From assembly GCF_004283755.1 (NCBI RefSeq), contig NZ_SHMH01000005.1:186001-250000 (forward strand): 64,000 nt of DNA, in the 5' to 3' direction. This DNA is from Pseudoxanthomonas winnipegensis. Lineage in GTDB: Bacteria; Pseudomonadota; Gammaproteobacteria; Xanthomonadales; Xanthomonadaceae. Below are positions 18,618 to 28,802 of the stretch, in pieces. The notes under the pieces are model-generated. The model was not told the origin of the DNA and made no database searches. It saw nothing but the letters and a program-made list of their open reading frames with translations. How positions within the stretch are numbered: position 1 is the first letter of the stretch; each line of letters begins with the position of its first letter. A program made the translations under genes and the position numbers.

Positions 18618-19265
18618 ATGACGATCCGGGTATTTCTGGTGGACGATCATGCGCTGGTGCGGACTGGCCTGAAGCTGATCCTCGCCGGCCAGGTGGATAT
18701 CGAGGTGGTCGGCGAGGCCGAGAGCGGCGAGGAAGCGCTGCCGGCCATCCGCAAGCTCAAGCCCGATGTGGTGTTGTGCGATCTGCACCTGCCCGGGCTC
18801 AGCGGCTTCGACGTGACCGAGCGCATCGTGCGCGGCGACTATGGCAGCCGCGTGATCATCGTCTCGGTGCTCGAGGATGGACCGCTGCCCAAGCGGCTGC
18901 TCGAGGCCGGTGCCTCGGGCTATGTCGGCAAGGGCGGCGATGCGGCCGAGCTGCTGCGCGCGGTGCGCGATGTCTCGCGCGGCAAGCGCTACCTGGGCAG
19001 CAACGTGGCGCAGAACCTGGCGCTGTCGAGCATGAGCGAGGAGGCCTCGCCGTTCGACGCTCTGAGCGCGCGCGAGCTGGAGGTGGTGATGATGCTGGTG
19101 CAGGGCCTGCGCCAGAGCGAGATCGCCAAGCGCCTCAACCTCAGCCCCAAGACCGTCAGCACGCACAAGACGCGCCTGCTGGAAAAGGTGCAGGTGCAGG
19201 ACACGATGGCGCTGGCGCGCCTGGCGGCGCAGTACGGGCTGATCGATCCGTCGAAGAGCCTTTGA
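18618..19265 (+). CDS. gacA: GacA/UvrY-type LuxR family response regulator
   Basis: A 215-residue two-component response regulator. The receiver domain (1-120) has acidic Asp9/Asp10, phosphoacceptor Asp55 (LCDLHLPG) and Lys near 105 (YVGKGG). The LuxR HTH (about 148-205) contains LSARELEVVMMLVQG and LSPKTVSTHKTRLLEKV. SPFDALSARE between the domains is the GacA/UvrY signature. In the Gac/Bar pathway this protein activates small RNAs that titrate CsrA/RsmA. AAGGGG at 18603-18608 favours ATG 18618 over 18609. The usual uvrC partner is not downstream here. Confidence 0.85.
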   Translation: MTIRVFLVDDHALVRTGLKLILAGQVDIEVVGEAESGEEALPAIRKLKPDVVLCDLHLPGLSGFDVTERIVRGDYGSRVIIVSVLEDGPLPKRLLEAGASGYVGKGGDAAELLRAVRDVSRGKRYLGSNVAQNLALSSMSEEASPFDALSARELEVVMMLVQGLRQSEIAKRLNLSPKTVSTHKTRLLEKVQVQDTMALARLAAQYGLIDPSKSL

Positions 19266-19408
19266 TGGTGCGAGGGCGGCACGTTCGAGGGCGGTAGATG
19301 CCGGTGTGGTGTCGGCGTTTGATTGCTCTGCGTGTGCGGCTTAGGCTGGGGTAGGGCGCTGGCAGAGCGCGCTTGCCAAGTGTCCCCCTGATCCGATCAA
19401 TCGTCGCT

Positions 19409-19720
19409 CGTCATTCCCGCGAAAGCGGGAATCCATGGACGTTCGCACGCAAGCCCCAAAGTCCCTCGATTCCCGCCTTCGCGGGAATGACGGGTTGTTG
19501 GTCCGTTCGCACGGACTGTTCGTCCCTTCGCAGGGACACGCAAAAGGTCACTTAAAGCCCGCGCAAAGCAACACGGGCAGCTGGGTCCCCGCCGCAGCGA
19601 AACCTCTACCGTCGTTCCCGCGAACGCGGGAACCCAGGGACTTTTGTTCCGGACTGCAACAGGCACTGGATGGTCAGACATTCGTCTGCCAGGAAGCACT
19701 CCCCGCGTTCGCGGGAATGA
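19409..19720. repeat. Second cluster of ATTCCCGC-type palindromes
   Basis: Copies are at 19413-19432, 19469-19488, 19614-19633 (variant GTTCCCGC...GCGGGAAC) and a degenerate one at 19699-19718. Adjacent pairs point in opposite directions, as REP doublets do, and would give cruciform-prone RNA. Confidence 0.8.
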
Positions 19721-19830
19721 CGGAGTGTTGTTCCAGTCGTACGGACTGTCGGTTGCCTCATACGGGCTGGTCGTCCCCTCGCAGGGACGCGAGAACGTAA
19801 AGGCAAAGAGCCACTCAAAAAGGTCACGCA

Positions 19831-19860
19831 AAGCGAAACGGGCGCCTGAGGGCGCCCGTT
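19831..19860 (-). terminator. rne terminator
   Basis: A 10-bp stem (19837-19846 with 19851-19860, loop TGAG) lies 58 bases beyond the rne stop on the - strand, followed on that strand by TCGCTTTG. The stem is strong and the tail moderate. Confidence 0.6.
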
Positions 19861-19918
19861 CCGTTTCATCCCGATGCCGGGCCTGGCGATGAAGCCGGGC
19901 CCGGTCCGCGTCGCTGGC

Positions 19919-22900
19919 TCAGGCGCTGCGCTCGCTGTCGGTCGTGTCGCCGTGGCTGTCGTTCTGCGCGGGCGCCTGTTCGTCGGACACGCGCGGAGCG
20001 GGCGCCGGCTCGAACAGGTGGCGCGTCACCGAGCGCGGGGTCTGCGCGTCGGCGGCGAAGAACAGCGAGCCCGAGGCCGCCGCAGGCTTGGACGCCGGGG
20101 CATCGGCCGGCGTCTCGTCCTCGGTGGCCTGCGCCGTTGCCGGGGCTTCCTCGGCGGGCGGGGTCACTTCGGCCTGCGCGGACAGCTCGGGTTCGGGCGC
20201 GGTGCTGGCCACGGGGGCCTGCACCTCGGACGGCGCCTCCGCCGACGCATCGGCGGTCGGTGCGGCCGTGGTCACCGGAAGCTGCTCGGGCGCGATCTCG
20301 GCCACGACCGGAGACGGCTCGGGCTGCACTTCGACGCTGACGTGCACTTCGGGACCTGCGGGAACCGACTCAGCGGCCACCGGCTCGGTCGCCGGAACAG
20401 GAGCAGGCGTTGCCGCTTCGACGACCGGGGCGGCGCCCTCGTGGGCCGGCGCCGGCGCATCGAACGACGACGCGACCTGCGGCTCCTCGGCAGGCGCCGA
20501 CGGCTTGCTGTCCGGCGCGACGGCGGCGACCACGGCAGTGGCGCTGGCCGCGGCGACCGCAGCGGTGGCGGCCTCGGTGCGCACGCGCGGCTTGGCCGCC
20601 GGCGCGGCCGGGGCGGGCGTCTCGGCGTCGTCGAAGTCGAACTCCGGCTGCGAGGACGACGGCACGACCACCGGCTCTTCCTCGCCGGCGGCATCCTGCT
20701 CGAACGCATCGCCAGCGGCCTGCTCGCCATTGCCACGACGGCGGCGGCGACCGCCGCGACGGCCGCGACGACGGCGCGGCGTGCCGTTGTCGTCGCCGGA
20801 CTCGGCGCCGTCGGCGTTCAGTTCGTCCTGCTCGTCGCGCGCGTTGTCCTCGGTCTCGGCATCGGCATCGGCGGCCAGCGGCGCGGCCGGTGCGGGCTTG
20901 GGCGCTTCGGCGACCGGTTCGGTCGTCGCTGCCGGCACGGGCTGGGGCGCCTCGGCGTTCAGGCCGGCGGTCACCGCCGTGGCGGCCAGCAGCTCGGGCG
21001 TGGCCTCGACCAGCTTGGCCGGCTCGCGCGGCGGCCTGGGCGCACGCGGCTGCGCGGGCTGGGCCTGCTGCGCCGGGGCGTCCTGCTGCGGCTTGTCCTG
21101 CTGGGGCTTGGGCTGCTTGGGCGGGTTCTGGTTCTGCGCGGCCTTGGGCTGCTGCTGGGGCTGCTTGTTCTGCTGACCCTCGCCCTTGTTGCGCGGCGCC
21201 TGACCGTTGCCGGCCTGCGCCTGGCCGCCGTCCCGGTTGCCACGCGCCTCGCGGTTGTCGCGACGCGCCTGGCCGTTGCCGTTCTGCTGGCCGCCGCGGA
21301 CGTTGTTGCCGCCCTGGCCGCGGTTGCCTTCATTGCCGTTGCGGCGCTGCTGACCGGTGTTGCCGCGCTCGTTGCGCGCCGGACGCGCCTCGCGCGCCGG
21401 CTGCGGCTGCGCGGCGACCGGCGCCGGGGCGCTGGCGGCGCCGAACACGCGCTTGAGCCAGCCGACCACACCGCCGGTGGCGGCGGCGACCGGCTGCGGC
21501 GCCGGGGCGACCGGCGCGGGGGCCGGTTCGACCGGAGCCGGCGCCTCGCGCTCCTGGCGGATCGGCGCGGGCTGGGCGTGCTTGACCGTGGTCACCGCCG
21601 GGGCGGCGGGGATGTTGAGCTGGGCCTTGGTCAGCGCATGCACCGGCAGCTTGCGCGGGGTGCCGCGCTGGTAGCTGGGCTTGCTCGACTCTTCGCCCAG
21701 TTCGTTCTCGCGCAGGCGGGTCACTTCGTAGTGCGGGGTGTGCAGCTGCTCGTCGGCGACGATGATGATCGGCGCATCGTGGCGCTGTTCGATCTCGCGC
21801 AGCGCGTTGCGCTTCTCGTTGAGCAGGTAGTTGGCGATCTCCAGCGGCGCCTGCACCAGGACCTGCCCGGTGTTGTCCTTCATCGCGTGCTCTTCGGCCA
21901 CGCGGATGATCGACAGCGACAGCGACTCGACGCTGCGCATGCGGCCATGGCCGTCGCAGCGCGGACACACGATCTGGCTGGATTCGCCCAGGCTCGGGCG
22001 CAGGCGCTGGCGGCTCATTTCCATCAGGCCGAAGCGCGAGATGCGGCCCAGCTGGACGCGGGCGCGGTCGTACTTGAGCGCGTTCTGCAGGCGGTTCTCG
22101 ACCTCGCGCTGGTGCTTGGAGGAGGACATGTCGATGAAGTCGATCACCACCAGGCCGCCCAGGTCGCGCAGGCGCAGCTGGCGGGCCACTTCCTCGGCCG
22201 CTTCGCAGTTGGTGTGGAACGCGGTCTCCTCGATGTCGCCGCCCTTGGTGGCGCGCGCCGAGTTGACGTCGATGGCGGTCAGCGCCTCGGTCTGGTCGAC
22301 CACGATCGAACCGCCCGAGGGCAGGCGCACGTTGCGCTCGTAGGCGGCCTCGATCTGCGACTCGATCTGGAAGCGGTTGAACAGCGGGATGTCGTCGGTG
22401 TAGTGCTTGAGCTTGCGCAGGTTGTGCGGCATCACCTGCTGCATGAACTCCTTGGCCGTCTCGTACAGCTCGGCGGTGTCGACCAGGATCTCACCCACGT
22501 CCGAGCGCAGGTAGTCGCGCAGGGCGCGCACGATCAGGCGCGACTCCTGGTAGATCAGGAACGGCGCCGGCTTGGCCAGCGCGGCCTCGGCCACGGCCTT
22601 CCACACGCTCAGCAGGTAGTCCAGGTCCCACTGCAGCTCTTCGGCATCGCGGCCCACGCCGGCGGTGCGGATGATTACGCCCATGTCGTCGGGGATGGTC
22701 AGCGCGTCCATGGCCGCCTTCAGCGCGGCGCGGTCGTCGCCCTCGATCCGGCGCGAGACGCCGCCGGCGGTGGGCGAGTTGGGCATCAGCACCATGTAGC
22801 GGCCGGCCAGGGAGATGAACGTGGTCAGGGCCGCGCCCTTGTTGCCACGCTCGTCCTTGTCGACCTGGACCACCACTTCCTGGCCCTCGCGCAGCAGTTC

Positions 22901-23170
22901 GCGCAGGCCGGCCTTGTGGTGGTCGACCCCGGACTGGAAGTAGTCGCGGGAGATTTCCTTCAGCGGCAGGAAGCCGTGACGCTCGGCGCCGTAATCGACG
23001 AAGGCCGCTTCCAGGGAGGGTTCGAGCCGGGTGATGCGGCCCTTGTAGATGTTGGACTTCTTCTGTTCCTTGGAGGGCTGCTCGATATCGATGTCGTACA
23101 GCGTCTGCCCGTCCACGATCGCCACGCGCAGTTCTTCCGCCTGCGTGGCATTGATCAACATACGTTTCAT
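19919..23170 (-). CDS. rne: Ribonuclease E
   Basis: A 1083-residue endoribonuclease that starts mRNA decay and processes rRNA and tRNA precursors at the membrane. The catalytic half (about 1-510) has an S1 domain, then the DNase I-like Mg2+ sites in TAIDVNSAR (near Asp300) and VIDFIDM (near Asp343). The zinc-link is CPRCDGHGR (about 402), and the small domain follows. The C-terminal half (about 530-1083) is low-complexity: Gln/Asn/Gly/Arg-rich blocks ([12 protein letters not shown]), an Arg-rich RNA-binding block ([14 protein letters not shown]) and Ala/Pro/Glu stretches. It would scaffold a degradosome. It is divergent from rluC with a 407-base gap. Confidence 0.97.
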   Translation of the reverse strand: MKRMLINATQAEELRVAIVDGQTLYDIDIEQPSKEQKKSNIYKGRITRLEPSLEAAFVDYGAERHGFLPLKEISRDYFQSGVDHHKAGLRELLREGQEVVVQVDKDERGNKGAALTTFISLAGRYMVLMPNSPTAGGVSRRIEGDDRAALKAAMDALTIPDDMGVIIRTAGVGRDAEELQWDLDYLLSVWKAVAEAALAKPAPFLIYQESRLIVRALRDYLRSDVGEILVDTAELYETAKEFMQQVMPHNLRKLKHYTDDIPLFNRFQIESQIEAAYERNVRLPSGGSIVVDQTEALTAIDVNSARATKGGDIEETAFHTNCEAAEEVARQLRLRDLGGLVVIDFIDMSSSKHQREVENRLQNALKYDRARVQLGRISRFGLMEMSRQRLRPSLGESSQIVCPRCDGHGRMRSVESLSLSIIRVAEEHAMKDNTGQVLVQAPLEIANYLLNEKRNALREIEQRHDAPIIIVADEQLHTPHYEVTRLRENELGEESSKPSYQRGTPRKLPVHALTKAQLNIPAAPAVTTVKHAQPAPIRQEREAPAPVEPAPAPVAPAPQPVAAATGGVVGWLKRVFGAASAPAPVAAQPQPAREARPARNERGNTGQQRRNGNEGNRGQGGNNVRGGQQNGNGQARRDNREARGNRDGGQAQAGNGQAPRNKGEGQQNKQPQQQPKAAQNQNPPKQPKPQQDKPQQDAPAQQAQPAQPRAPRPPREPAKLVEATPELLAATAVTAGLNAEAPQPVPAATTEPVAEAPKPAPAAPLAADADAETEDNARDEQDELNADGAESGDDNGTPRRRRGRRGGRRRRRGNGEQAAGDAFEQDAAGEEEPVVVPSSSQPEFDFDDAETPAPAAPAAKPRVRTEAATAAVAAASATAVVAAVAPDSKPSAPAEEPQVASSFDAPAPAHEGAAPVVEAATPAPVPATEPVAAESVPAGPEVHVSVEVQPEPSPVVAEIAPEQLPVTTAAPTADASAEAPSEVQAPVASTAPEPELSAQAEVTPPAEEAPATAQATEDETPADAPASKPAAASGSLFFAADAQTPRSVTRHLFEPAPAPRVSDEQAPAQNDSHGDTTDSERSA

Positions 23171-23577
23171 TGTTGCGTTCCTCGCGCTGCTACCGCGCGG
23201 GGCGCCATGGCGTTTTGCCTCTGGAACGTTCGGCCGCCCCTCGCGCGCTGCGCGGGTGGGGCGGGTTGGAGCTTCCAGCGCTTCGACACCACGGCGGGCC
23301 GCGGGAGCGCTTTGTCATGTGTCGGTGTTGCGGGACCGTCGGCGACCGCCCGGGAAGGGCCGTTACCGCGCGGGACGTGTTCAGCTTCGGATGTCTGACG
23401 CATCCGGCGGGTGTCGGGGCCTGCCGGCGAGCCGCTAACATGGCCGCCCCGGGGGCGGTGGTCGCGCACTGTGCCGGGCTTTCGCGAGGGAAGCTGGGCT
23501 TCTGGCCCGTGTAGAACTTTCCTGCGAAATCAAACCCTTATCTCGCATCGCCGAGTGTAACAGAGAAGCTGCCGGAA
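23171..23577. other. Divergent rne/rluC leader region
   Basis: 407 bases without a supported gene. In enterobacteria rne has a long structured 5' leader used for autoregulation, and rne/rluC are also divergent there; the same is inferred here. I could not identify a convincing sigma70 promoter for either gene. Short frames in this gap lack SDs. Confidence 0.5.
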
Positions 23578-24558
23578 ATGACCGTACCGCCACGCCCCGA
23601 CTCGCCGCCCGCCCGCAGTGCCGTGCGCACGGTGGTCGTGCCCGCCGACCGCGATGGCCAGCGGCTGGATAATTTCCTGCTCGGCCAGCTCAAGGGCGCC
23701 CCACGCAGCCTGGTTTACAAGCTGGTGCGCAGCGGCCAGGTCCGCGTGAACGGGGGCCGGGCCAAGGCCGAGCGCAAGCTCGCCGCCGGCGACGAGGTGC
23801 GGGTGCCCCCGGTCAGCCTGGAGGAGGTCGGGCCCAAATCGGCGCCGCCGGCCGGCTTCCTGGCGCGGATGGAGGCGGCGATCGTGTTCGAGGACGCCCG
23901 CCTGCTGGTCATCAACAAGCCCACCGGGGTGGCCAGCCACGGCGGCAGCGGCATCAGCCATGGCGCCATCGAGACCATGCGCGCCCTGCGCCCCGACCAG
24001 CCGCTGGAGCTGGTCCACCGCCTGGACCGCGACACCTCCGGCCTGCTGGTGCTGGCCAAGAAGCGCTCCGCCCTGACCGAGCTGCAGGCGCTGCTGCGCG
24101 AGGACGCCGGCCCGGCCAAGGGCATCCGCAAGCGCTACCTGACCCTGCTGACCGGGCGCCTGCCCGACGGCACCATGACCGTCGACGCACCCCTGCTGGT
24201 CGGCCTGCGCCAGGGCGGCGAGCGCCACGTTCAGGTCAACGACGGCGGCAAGCCCAGCGTCAGCCACTTCAAGGTGCTCGAGCGCCGCGGCGGCCAGTCC
24301 TACTGCGAAGTCCTGATCGAAACCGGCCGCACTCACCAGATCCGCGTCCACGCCCAGCACATCGGCCACCCGGTCGCCGGCGACGACAAGTACGGCAATC
24401 CGGAGGCGAACAAGCGCCTGCGCGAGCAGATCGGCCTCAAACGCCTGTTCTTGCACGCCGCCTCGCTGGAGTTCTCCCTCGACGGCGGCCGCACCCCGTA
24501 CCTGCTCAACGCCCCGCTGGCCGACGATCTGGCCGCGGCGCTGGACGCGTTGGGCTAA
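23578..24558 (+). CDS. rluC: 23S rRNA pseudouridine synthase RluC
   Basis: A 326-residue RluA-family enzyme that isomerises specific uridines of 23S rRNA. The N-terminal S4 RNA-binding domain (about 20-80) contains RLDNFLLGQL and VRSGQVRVNGGRAK. The catalytic domain has HRLDRDTSG (residues 147-155, catalytic Asp150) and TGRTHQIRVHAQHIGHPVAGD. The divergent position next to rne matches E. coli and supports rluC rather than rluD or rluA. Confidence 0.93.
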   Translation: MTVPPRPDSPPARSAVRTVVVPADRDGQRLDNFLLGQLKGAPRSLVYKLVRSGQVRVNGGRAKAERKLAAGDEVRVPPVSLEEVGPKSAPPAGFLARMEAAIVFEDARLLVINKPTGVASHGGSGISHGAIETMRALRPDQPLELVHRLDRDTSGLLVLAKKRSALTELQALLREDAGPAKGIRKRYLTLLTGRLPDGTMTVDAPLLVGLRQGGERHVQVNDGGKPSVSHFKVLERRGGQSYCEVLIETGRTHQIRVHAQHIGHPVAGDDKYGNPEANKRLREQIGLKRLFLHAASLEFSLDGGRTPYLLNAPLADDLAAALDALG

Positions 24559-24562
24559 GAGC

Positions 24563-24626
24563 AGGAGCGAGCGCAGAGCAGTGAGAAGGGAGTCAGGGCG
24601 AAAGCAATCCGCTTCTGCTCGCTCCT
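24563..24626. terminator. Inverted repeat between convergent rluC and antiporter genes
   Basis: Ten-base perfect arms AGGAGCGAGC (24563-24572) and GCTCGCTCCT (24617-24626) lie in the 81-base gap between two convergent stops. The spacer is long, so this is a weak bidirectional terminator candidate or a repeat of the GAGCGAGCAG type. Confidence 0.4.
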
Positions 24627-24639
24627 CACTCCTCTTCAC

Positions 24640-25839
24640 TCACTCCTGTCGTTTCGCCAGCCGCCGCAGCCGCGGCGTGGCCATCGGGATCGAGAGCATG
24701 GTGCTCATCACGGCCATCAGCAGCAGGGCGGTGAAGGTGGCGCTGGTGATGATCGCCTTGTCCAGCAGGATGTTGGCGAAGATGATCATGATCAGGGCCT
24801 TGGTCTGCAGCAGCCAGCCGATCAGGCTGGCCTCGCCGGGCTTCCACTTCAGCAGGCGGCCGGCCAGGTGCACGCCGGCCAGCTTGCCGGCGACGGCGGC
24901 CACCAGCAGCACCAGCGCGGCCAGGAACACGGTCGCGCCACCGACGCTCCAGGCGGTGCGCAGGCCGGTGCTCAGGAAGAACACCGGCATCATTACCAGC
25001 AGCACGTTGTGGCGCAGGCGGTCCATGTCGGCCTGGTCGAACCAGTGCGCGTCGATCACCACGCCGGCCAGGAACGCGCCGACCATGAAGTGCAGGCCCG
25101 ACCAGTCCGCGCCGAAGGCGCACAGCGCCAGCCAGATCAGCATGACGTACCAGCGGTCGCGCTCGCCGATCGCGCGCATCAGCCTGCGGAACAGCACGCA
25201 GGCCACGGCGAAGCTGACCAGGAAGCCGATCTGCCGGCCGATCCGCTCCCAGTCCAGCAGGACCAGGGCCAGCACGCCCCAGATGGCGATGTCGTCCAGG
25301 CTGGCATAGCGCAGGATGCGCTGGCCAATGGGCTGGCGCAGGATCGCCAGCTTCTCCATCAGCAGGATCAGGATCGGCAGGGCGGTCACCGCGCAGGCCA
25401 TGCCCACGCCGGCGACGAACTGCCAGGACTGGCCCTGCGCACCGATCCAGCCCGGAAAGCGCAGCAGCCCGACCGCCGCCAGCCCGCCGAACAGCAGCGG
25501 TACGCCCAGCGCCAGGCCGGCGGTGATGCCGCTCTCGCGGCGGTTGGCCCAGGCCTGGCTGAGGTCCAGTTCGATCCCGGCGATCAGCACGAACAGCATC
25601 ACCGCCCAGCCGCCCAGGCCGGTCAGGATCTGCACCACCTGCGGGGTGAACACGAATGTGTAGTAGCCCGGCAGCGCCGCGCCCAGGATGCCCGGCCCGA
25701 GCAGGATGCCGGTGATGATCTGCACCACCACCAGCGGTGCGAAGTACTCGGTACGGCCCAGCCGCCAGATCAGGAAGGGAACGCAGAAGATGATCGCCAT
25801 GGCGATCAGGAACACTTCCATGGTGCTGACCGGATGCAT
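24640..25839 (-). CDS. CPA2 family cation:proton antiporter (Kef-type membrane domain)
   Basis: A 399-residue integral membrane protein with about 11-12 hydrophobic segments. It contains the CPA2 motifs GILLGPGILGAALPG and LFVLIAGIELDLSQ, and the double-crossing region GMACAVTALPILILL. It lacks the C-terminal TrkA-N/RCK domain of KefB/KefC, so it is a Na+/H+ or K+/H+ exchanger without that ligand gate. AAAGGGA supports ATG 25839 over the longer frame to 25965. Confidence 0.88.
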   Translation of the reverse strand: MHPVSTMEVFLIAMAIIFCVPFLIWRLGRTEYFAPLVVVQIITGILLGPGILGAALPGYYTFVFTPQVVQILTGLGGWAVMLFVLIAGIELDLSQAWANRRESGITAGLALGVPLLFGGLAAVGLLRFPGWIGAQGQSWQFVAGVGMACAVTALPILILLMEKLAILRQPIGQRILRYASLDDIAIWGVLALVLLDWERIGRQIGFLVSFAVACVLFRRLMRAIGERDRWYVMLIWLALCAFGADWSGLHFMVGAFLAGVVIDAHWFDQADMDRLRHNVLLVMMPVFFLSTGLRTAWSVGGATVFLAALVLLVAAVAGKLAGVHLAGRLLKWKPGEASLIGWLLQTKALIMIIFANILLDKAIITSATFTALLLMAVMSTMLSIPMATPRLRRLAKRQE

Positions 25840-26036
25840 CGGCGCTGTCGTCCCTTTGGCAGATGCCGCGAGGGCGCGGCGGTGCGCGACTGTAGGGCCA
25901 GCCTGGCCGCTGCGACAAGCCCGAGGCAGGCCGCCGGCTGTGAATCGCGATGGGATCTTCAACACCGCTCGCCCCGGGGATGCGACACTGGCACGCCCGC
26001 AACGGACCTGCGACGCAAGTCCCCTGGCATGACGCG

Positions 26037-26894
26037 ATGAAGACTCCCCCCGGCCTGCTGGCCTTGATCGACGATGGTGTGATCGACGAGGTGCTGCGAC
26101 CGCTCAAGAGCGGCAAGGAAGCCTCGGTGTACGTGGTGCGTGCCGGCGACGAGGTGCGCTGCGCCAAGGTCTACAAGGACATGGCCCAGCGCAGCTTCCA
26201 GCAGCGCGTGCAGTACCAGGAAGGGCGCAAGGTGCGCGGCAGCCGCGAGGCCCGCGCCATGGGCAAGGCGACCAAGTACGGCCGCAAGCAGGCCGAGGTC
26301 GCCTGGAAGAACACCGAGGTCGATGCGCTCTACCAGCTGCGCGACGCCGGTGTGCGCGTGCCCGAACCCTTCGGCTACTTCCACGGCGTGCTGGTGATGG
26401 AGCTGGTGACCGATGCCGAGGGCTTCAGCGCCCCGCGCCTGGGCGAGGTCGAACTGGAAGCCGACCAGGCGCGCGCGTTCCACGCCGTGCTGATGCGCCA
26501 GGTGGTGCGCATGCTGTGCTGCGGCCTGATCCACGGCGATCTGTCCGAGTACAACGTGCTGGTCGGCCCCGACGGCCCGGTGGTGATCGATTTCCCGCAG
26601 GTGGTCAGCGCCGGCGGCAACAACGCGGCGCGGCGCATGCTGCTGCGCGACGTCAACAATCTCACCGCCAGCCTGGGACGCTGGGCGCCGGAGCTGCTGG
26701 ACACCTGGTATGGCGAGGAGATGTGGGCGCTGTTCGAGGCCGGTGCGCTGCAGCCGGACACGGTGCTGACCGGCGAGTTCACGCCCGATACGCGCACCGC
26801 CGATCTGGACGGCGTGCGCGAGGCGATCAACGAGGCGCGGATGGAGGCCATGATCCGCCAGCAGGGGCGCGAGGCCGCGGCCGAAGACGATTGA
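26037..26894 (+). CDS. RIO1-type serine protein kinase
   Basis: A 285-residue atypical kinase. The ATP-loop equivalent is LKSGKEASVYVV (about 18-29), with Lys in CAKVYKD. The RIO catalytic loop is HGDLSEYNVLV (about 166-176) and the metal-binding loop is VIDFPQVV (about 182-189). ATG 26037 begins just before the RIO domain; an earlier start at 25950 would add 29 unconserved residues. Bacterial RIO kinases are known but their substrates are mostly unknown. Confidence 0.9.
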   Translation: MKTPPGLLALIDDGVIDEVLRPLKSGKEASVYVVRAGDEVRCAKVYKDMAQRSFQQRVQYQEGRKVRGSREARAMGKATKYGRKQAEVAWKNTEVDALYQLRDAGVRVPEPFGYFHGVLVMELVTDAEGFSAPRLGEVELEADQARAFHAVLMRQVVRMLCCGLIHGDLSEYNVLVGPDGPVVIDFPQVVSAGGNNAARRMLLRDVNNLTASLGRWAPELLDTWYGEEMWALFEAGALQPDTVLTGEFTPDTRTADLDGVREAINEARMEAMIRQQGREAAAEDD

Positions 26895-26986
26895 GCCGGG
26901 CATCCCGGCGGGCATGACTTCGGATGGATGCAGTGGCGGCGGTTTGCTGGCACGCTGCGCCGGTTTCCCTTTCCGCCAGGCCTGCC

Positions 26987-28744
26987 ATGTCCCGTTCCCG
27001 TCTGCTCGTCTCCACCCTGGCGCTTGCGCTGGCCTGCGTGTCCCAGGCGCACGGCGCCGAGCTCAGTCCCGTGACCAAGCAGACCGGCCTGCCGCGCACG
27101 CCGGAGCAGCTGGCGGTGAGCTTCGAGCACGCCGACCTGGGCTTCAAGGTGATTCCCGACCAGCGCCGGATCGAGGGCGATGCGACGCTGACCTTCAAGG
27201 CGATCTCCCCGCGGCAGGCGCTGGTGGTCGATCTGGATCCGGAATATGCGGTCAGCCGGGTCGAGGTGGACGGCAAGCCGGTGGCCCGCGAGGCCTGGCA
27301 GAACCCCGAAGGCCGCATGCGCGTGACCCTGCCGCGGCAGGTGCCGGCCGGGGGCAGCGTCCAGCTGCGCGTGGTCTATGCGGGCCAGCCGCACGTGGCC
27401 AAGCGCGCGCCGTGGGACGGCGGCTTCGTCTGGGCGACCGCGCCCACCGGTGAGCCGTGGGTGGCCTCGGCCATCCAGGGCGAAGGCTGCGATTTGCTGT
27501 GGCCGTGCATCGACCATCCGCAGGGCGAGCCCGCGCTGGTGGACGAGCACATCACCGTGCCCGCGCCGCTGGTGGCGCCGGGCAACGGCGTGTTCATCGG
27601 CATGCAGGAGCGCAACGGCTGGCGCACCTACCACTGGCGCGCCAAGAACCCGGACACCTACGCCATCGCCCTGGACGTGGGCCCGTACGAGCAGCTCAGC
27701 GGCAGCTACAAGAGCCGCTATGGCAACACCATCCCGCTGGCCTACTGGTATCTGAAGGGCGACAAGGACGCGCAGGCCAAGGCGCTGTTCGATGAGCTGC
27801 CCAAGATGCTGGACTTCTTCGAGAGCCAGATCGGCCCGTATCCGTTCGGCGACGAGAAGGTCGGTGTGGTGCAGACCCCGCACCTGGGCATGGAACACCA
27901 GACCATCAACGCCTACGGCAACGACTACAAGAAGGACAAGTACGGCTACGACTGGCTGATGCAGCACGAGTTCTCGCACGAGTGGTTCGGCAACCAGCTG
28001 ACCAACGCCGACTGGGACGACATGTGGCTGCACGAGGGCTTCGGCAGCTATATGCAGCCGCTGTACCTGCAGTACCTGCGCGGCGAGATGGACTACCACG
28101 CCGCGCTGCTGGACCAGCGCGCCGCGGTGACCAACCGCGTGCCGATCGTCAGCGGCAAGTCGCAGACCGAGGAGGCGGTCTACAACCGCGAGCACGGCGC
28201 AGGCCTGGACATCTATTACAAGGGCTCGCTGATGCTGCACACGCTGCGCTCGCTGATCGGCGACGAGGCGTTCTTCACCTCGATCCGTCTGGCGGTGTAC
28301 GGCAGCGCGCATCCGCGCCCGGGCCATTTCAAGCCGCGCTATGTCTCGACCAGGGATTACATCGACATCGTCAACAAGGTCACCGGCAAGGACTACAGCT
28401 GGTTCTTCGACGTGTACCTGTATCGCGCCGCGCTGCCGGAGCTGATCGCCGAGCGCGATGCCGGCGGCCTGTCGCTGAGCTGGAAGACGCCGGACGACCT
28501 GCCGTTCCCGATGCCGGTGGACGTGCGCATCGGCCCCAACAGCGGGCGCACCGTCACCGTGCCGATGACCGACGGCCGCGGCCATGTCGCGCTGCAGGAC
28601 AACGACCTCTACACGCTGGACCCGCAGTCCAAGCTGCTGCGCGAGGAACCGCGCTTCGCTGCGGCGGTCAAGGATGCGGCCGAGCGCAAGGCGGCGGCGG
28701 ACAAGGCCGCGGCCGACAAGAAGACGGACAAGCCCAAGCCCTGA
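26987..28744 (+). CDS. Exported M1 family metallopeptidase
   Basis: A 585-residue zinc aminopeptidase with a signal peptide (MSRSRLLVSTLALALACVSQ, cleavage after AHGA near 24), so it is periplasmic. The exopeptidase loop is GMEHQ (about 302), replacing GAMEN. The zinc site is HEFSHEWFGN (about 327-336) with the third ligand Glu in WLHEGF (about 350). The C-terminus is a Lys/Ala/Asp-rich tail instead of the large helical domain of PepN, so it is a short M1. It is followed 58 bases later by an SGNH hydrolase. Confidence 0.92.
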   Translation: MSRSRLLVSTLALALACVSQAHGAELSPVTKQTGLPRTPEQLAVSFEHADLGFKVIPDQRRIEGDATLTFKAISPRQALVVDLDPEYAVSRVEVDGKPVAREAWQNPEGRMRVTLPRQVPAGGSVQLRVVYAGQPHVAKRAPWDGGFVWATAPTGEPWVASAIQGEGCDLLWPCIDHPQGEPALVDEHITVPAPLVAPGNGVFIGMQERNGWRTYHWRAKNPDTYAIALDVGPYEQLSGSYKSRYGNTIPLAYWYLKGDKDAQAKALFDELPKMLDFFESQIGPYPFGDEKVGVVQTPHLGMEHQTINAYGNDYKKDKYGYDWLMQHEFSHEWFGNQLTNADWDDMWLHEGFGSYMQPLYLQYLRGEMDYHAALLDQRAAVTNRVPIVSGKSQTEEAVYNREHGAGLDIYYKGSLMLHTLRSLIGDEAFFTSIRLAVYGSAHPRPGHFKPRYVSTRDYIDIVNKVTGKDYSWFFDVYLYRAALPELIAERDAGGLSLSWKTPDDLPFPMPVDVRIGPNSGRTVTVPMTDGRGHVALQDNDLYTLDPQSKLLREEPRFAAAVKDAAERKAAADKAAADKKTDKPKP

Positions 28745-28802
28745 TCGGACGCGCCGGCACGAGGCGATAGACTGGTCCGCATGACATGCCTGGGAGGGAC
28801 TC

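Larger units (their letters stand above)
19266..19918. other. 653-base intergenic region between gacA-like gene and rne
   Basis: No gene is supported. It contains four ATTCCCGC-type palindromes and related short repeats (GTCGTCCCCTCGCAGGGAC-like units), then the rne terminator. Small frames here overlap the repeats and have no SD. Confidence 0.6.

Noticed and set aside
18211-19720. The repeated palindromes considered as a CRISPR array.
   Set aside because: Spacing is irregular, orientation alternates and no cas genes are near; they are REP-like palindromes.
19874-23398. A 1174-codon open frame on the + strand opposite rne.
   Set aside because: It has Arg/Gly/Leu-rich nonsense composition typical of antisense frames in high-GC DNA, while rne has all catalytic motifs on the other strand.
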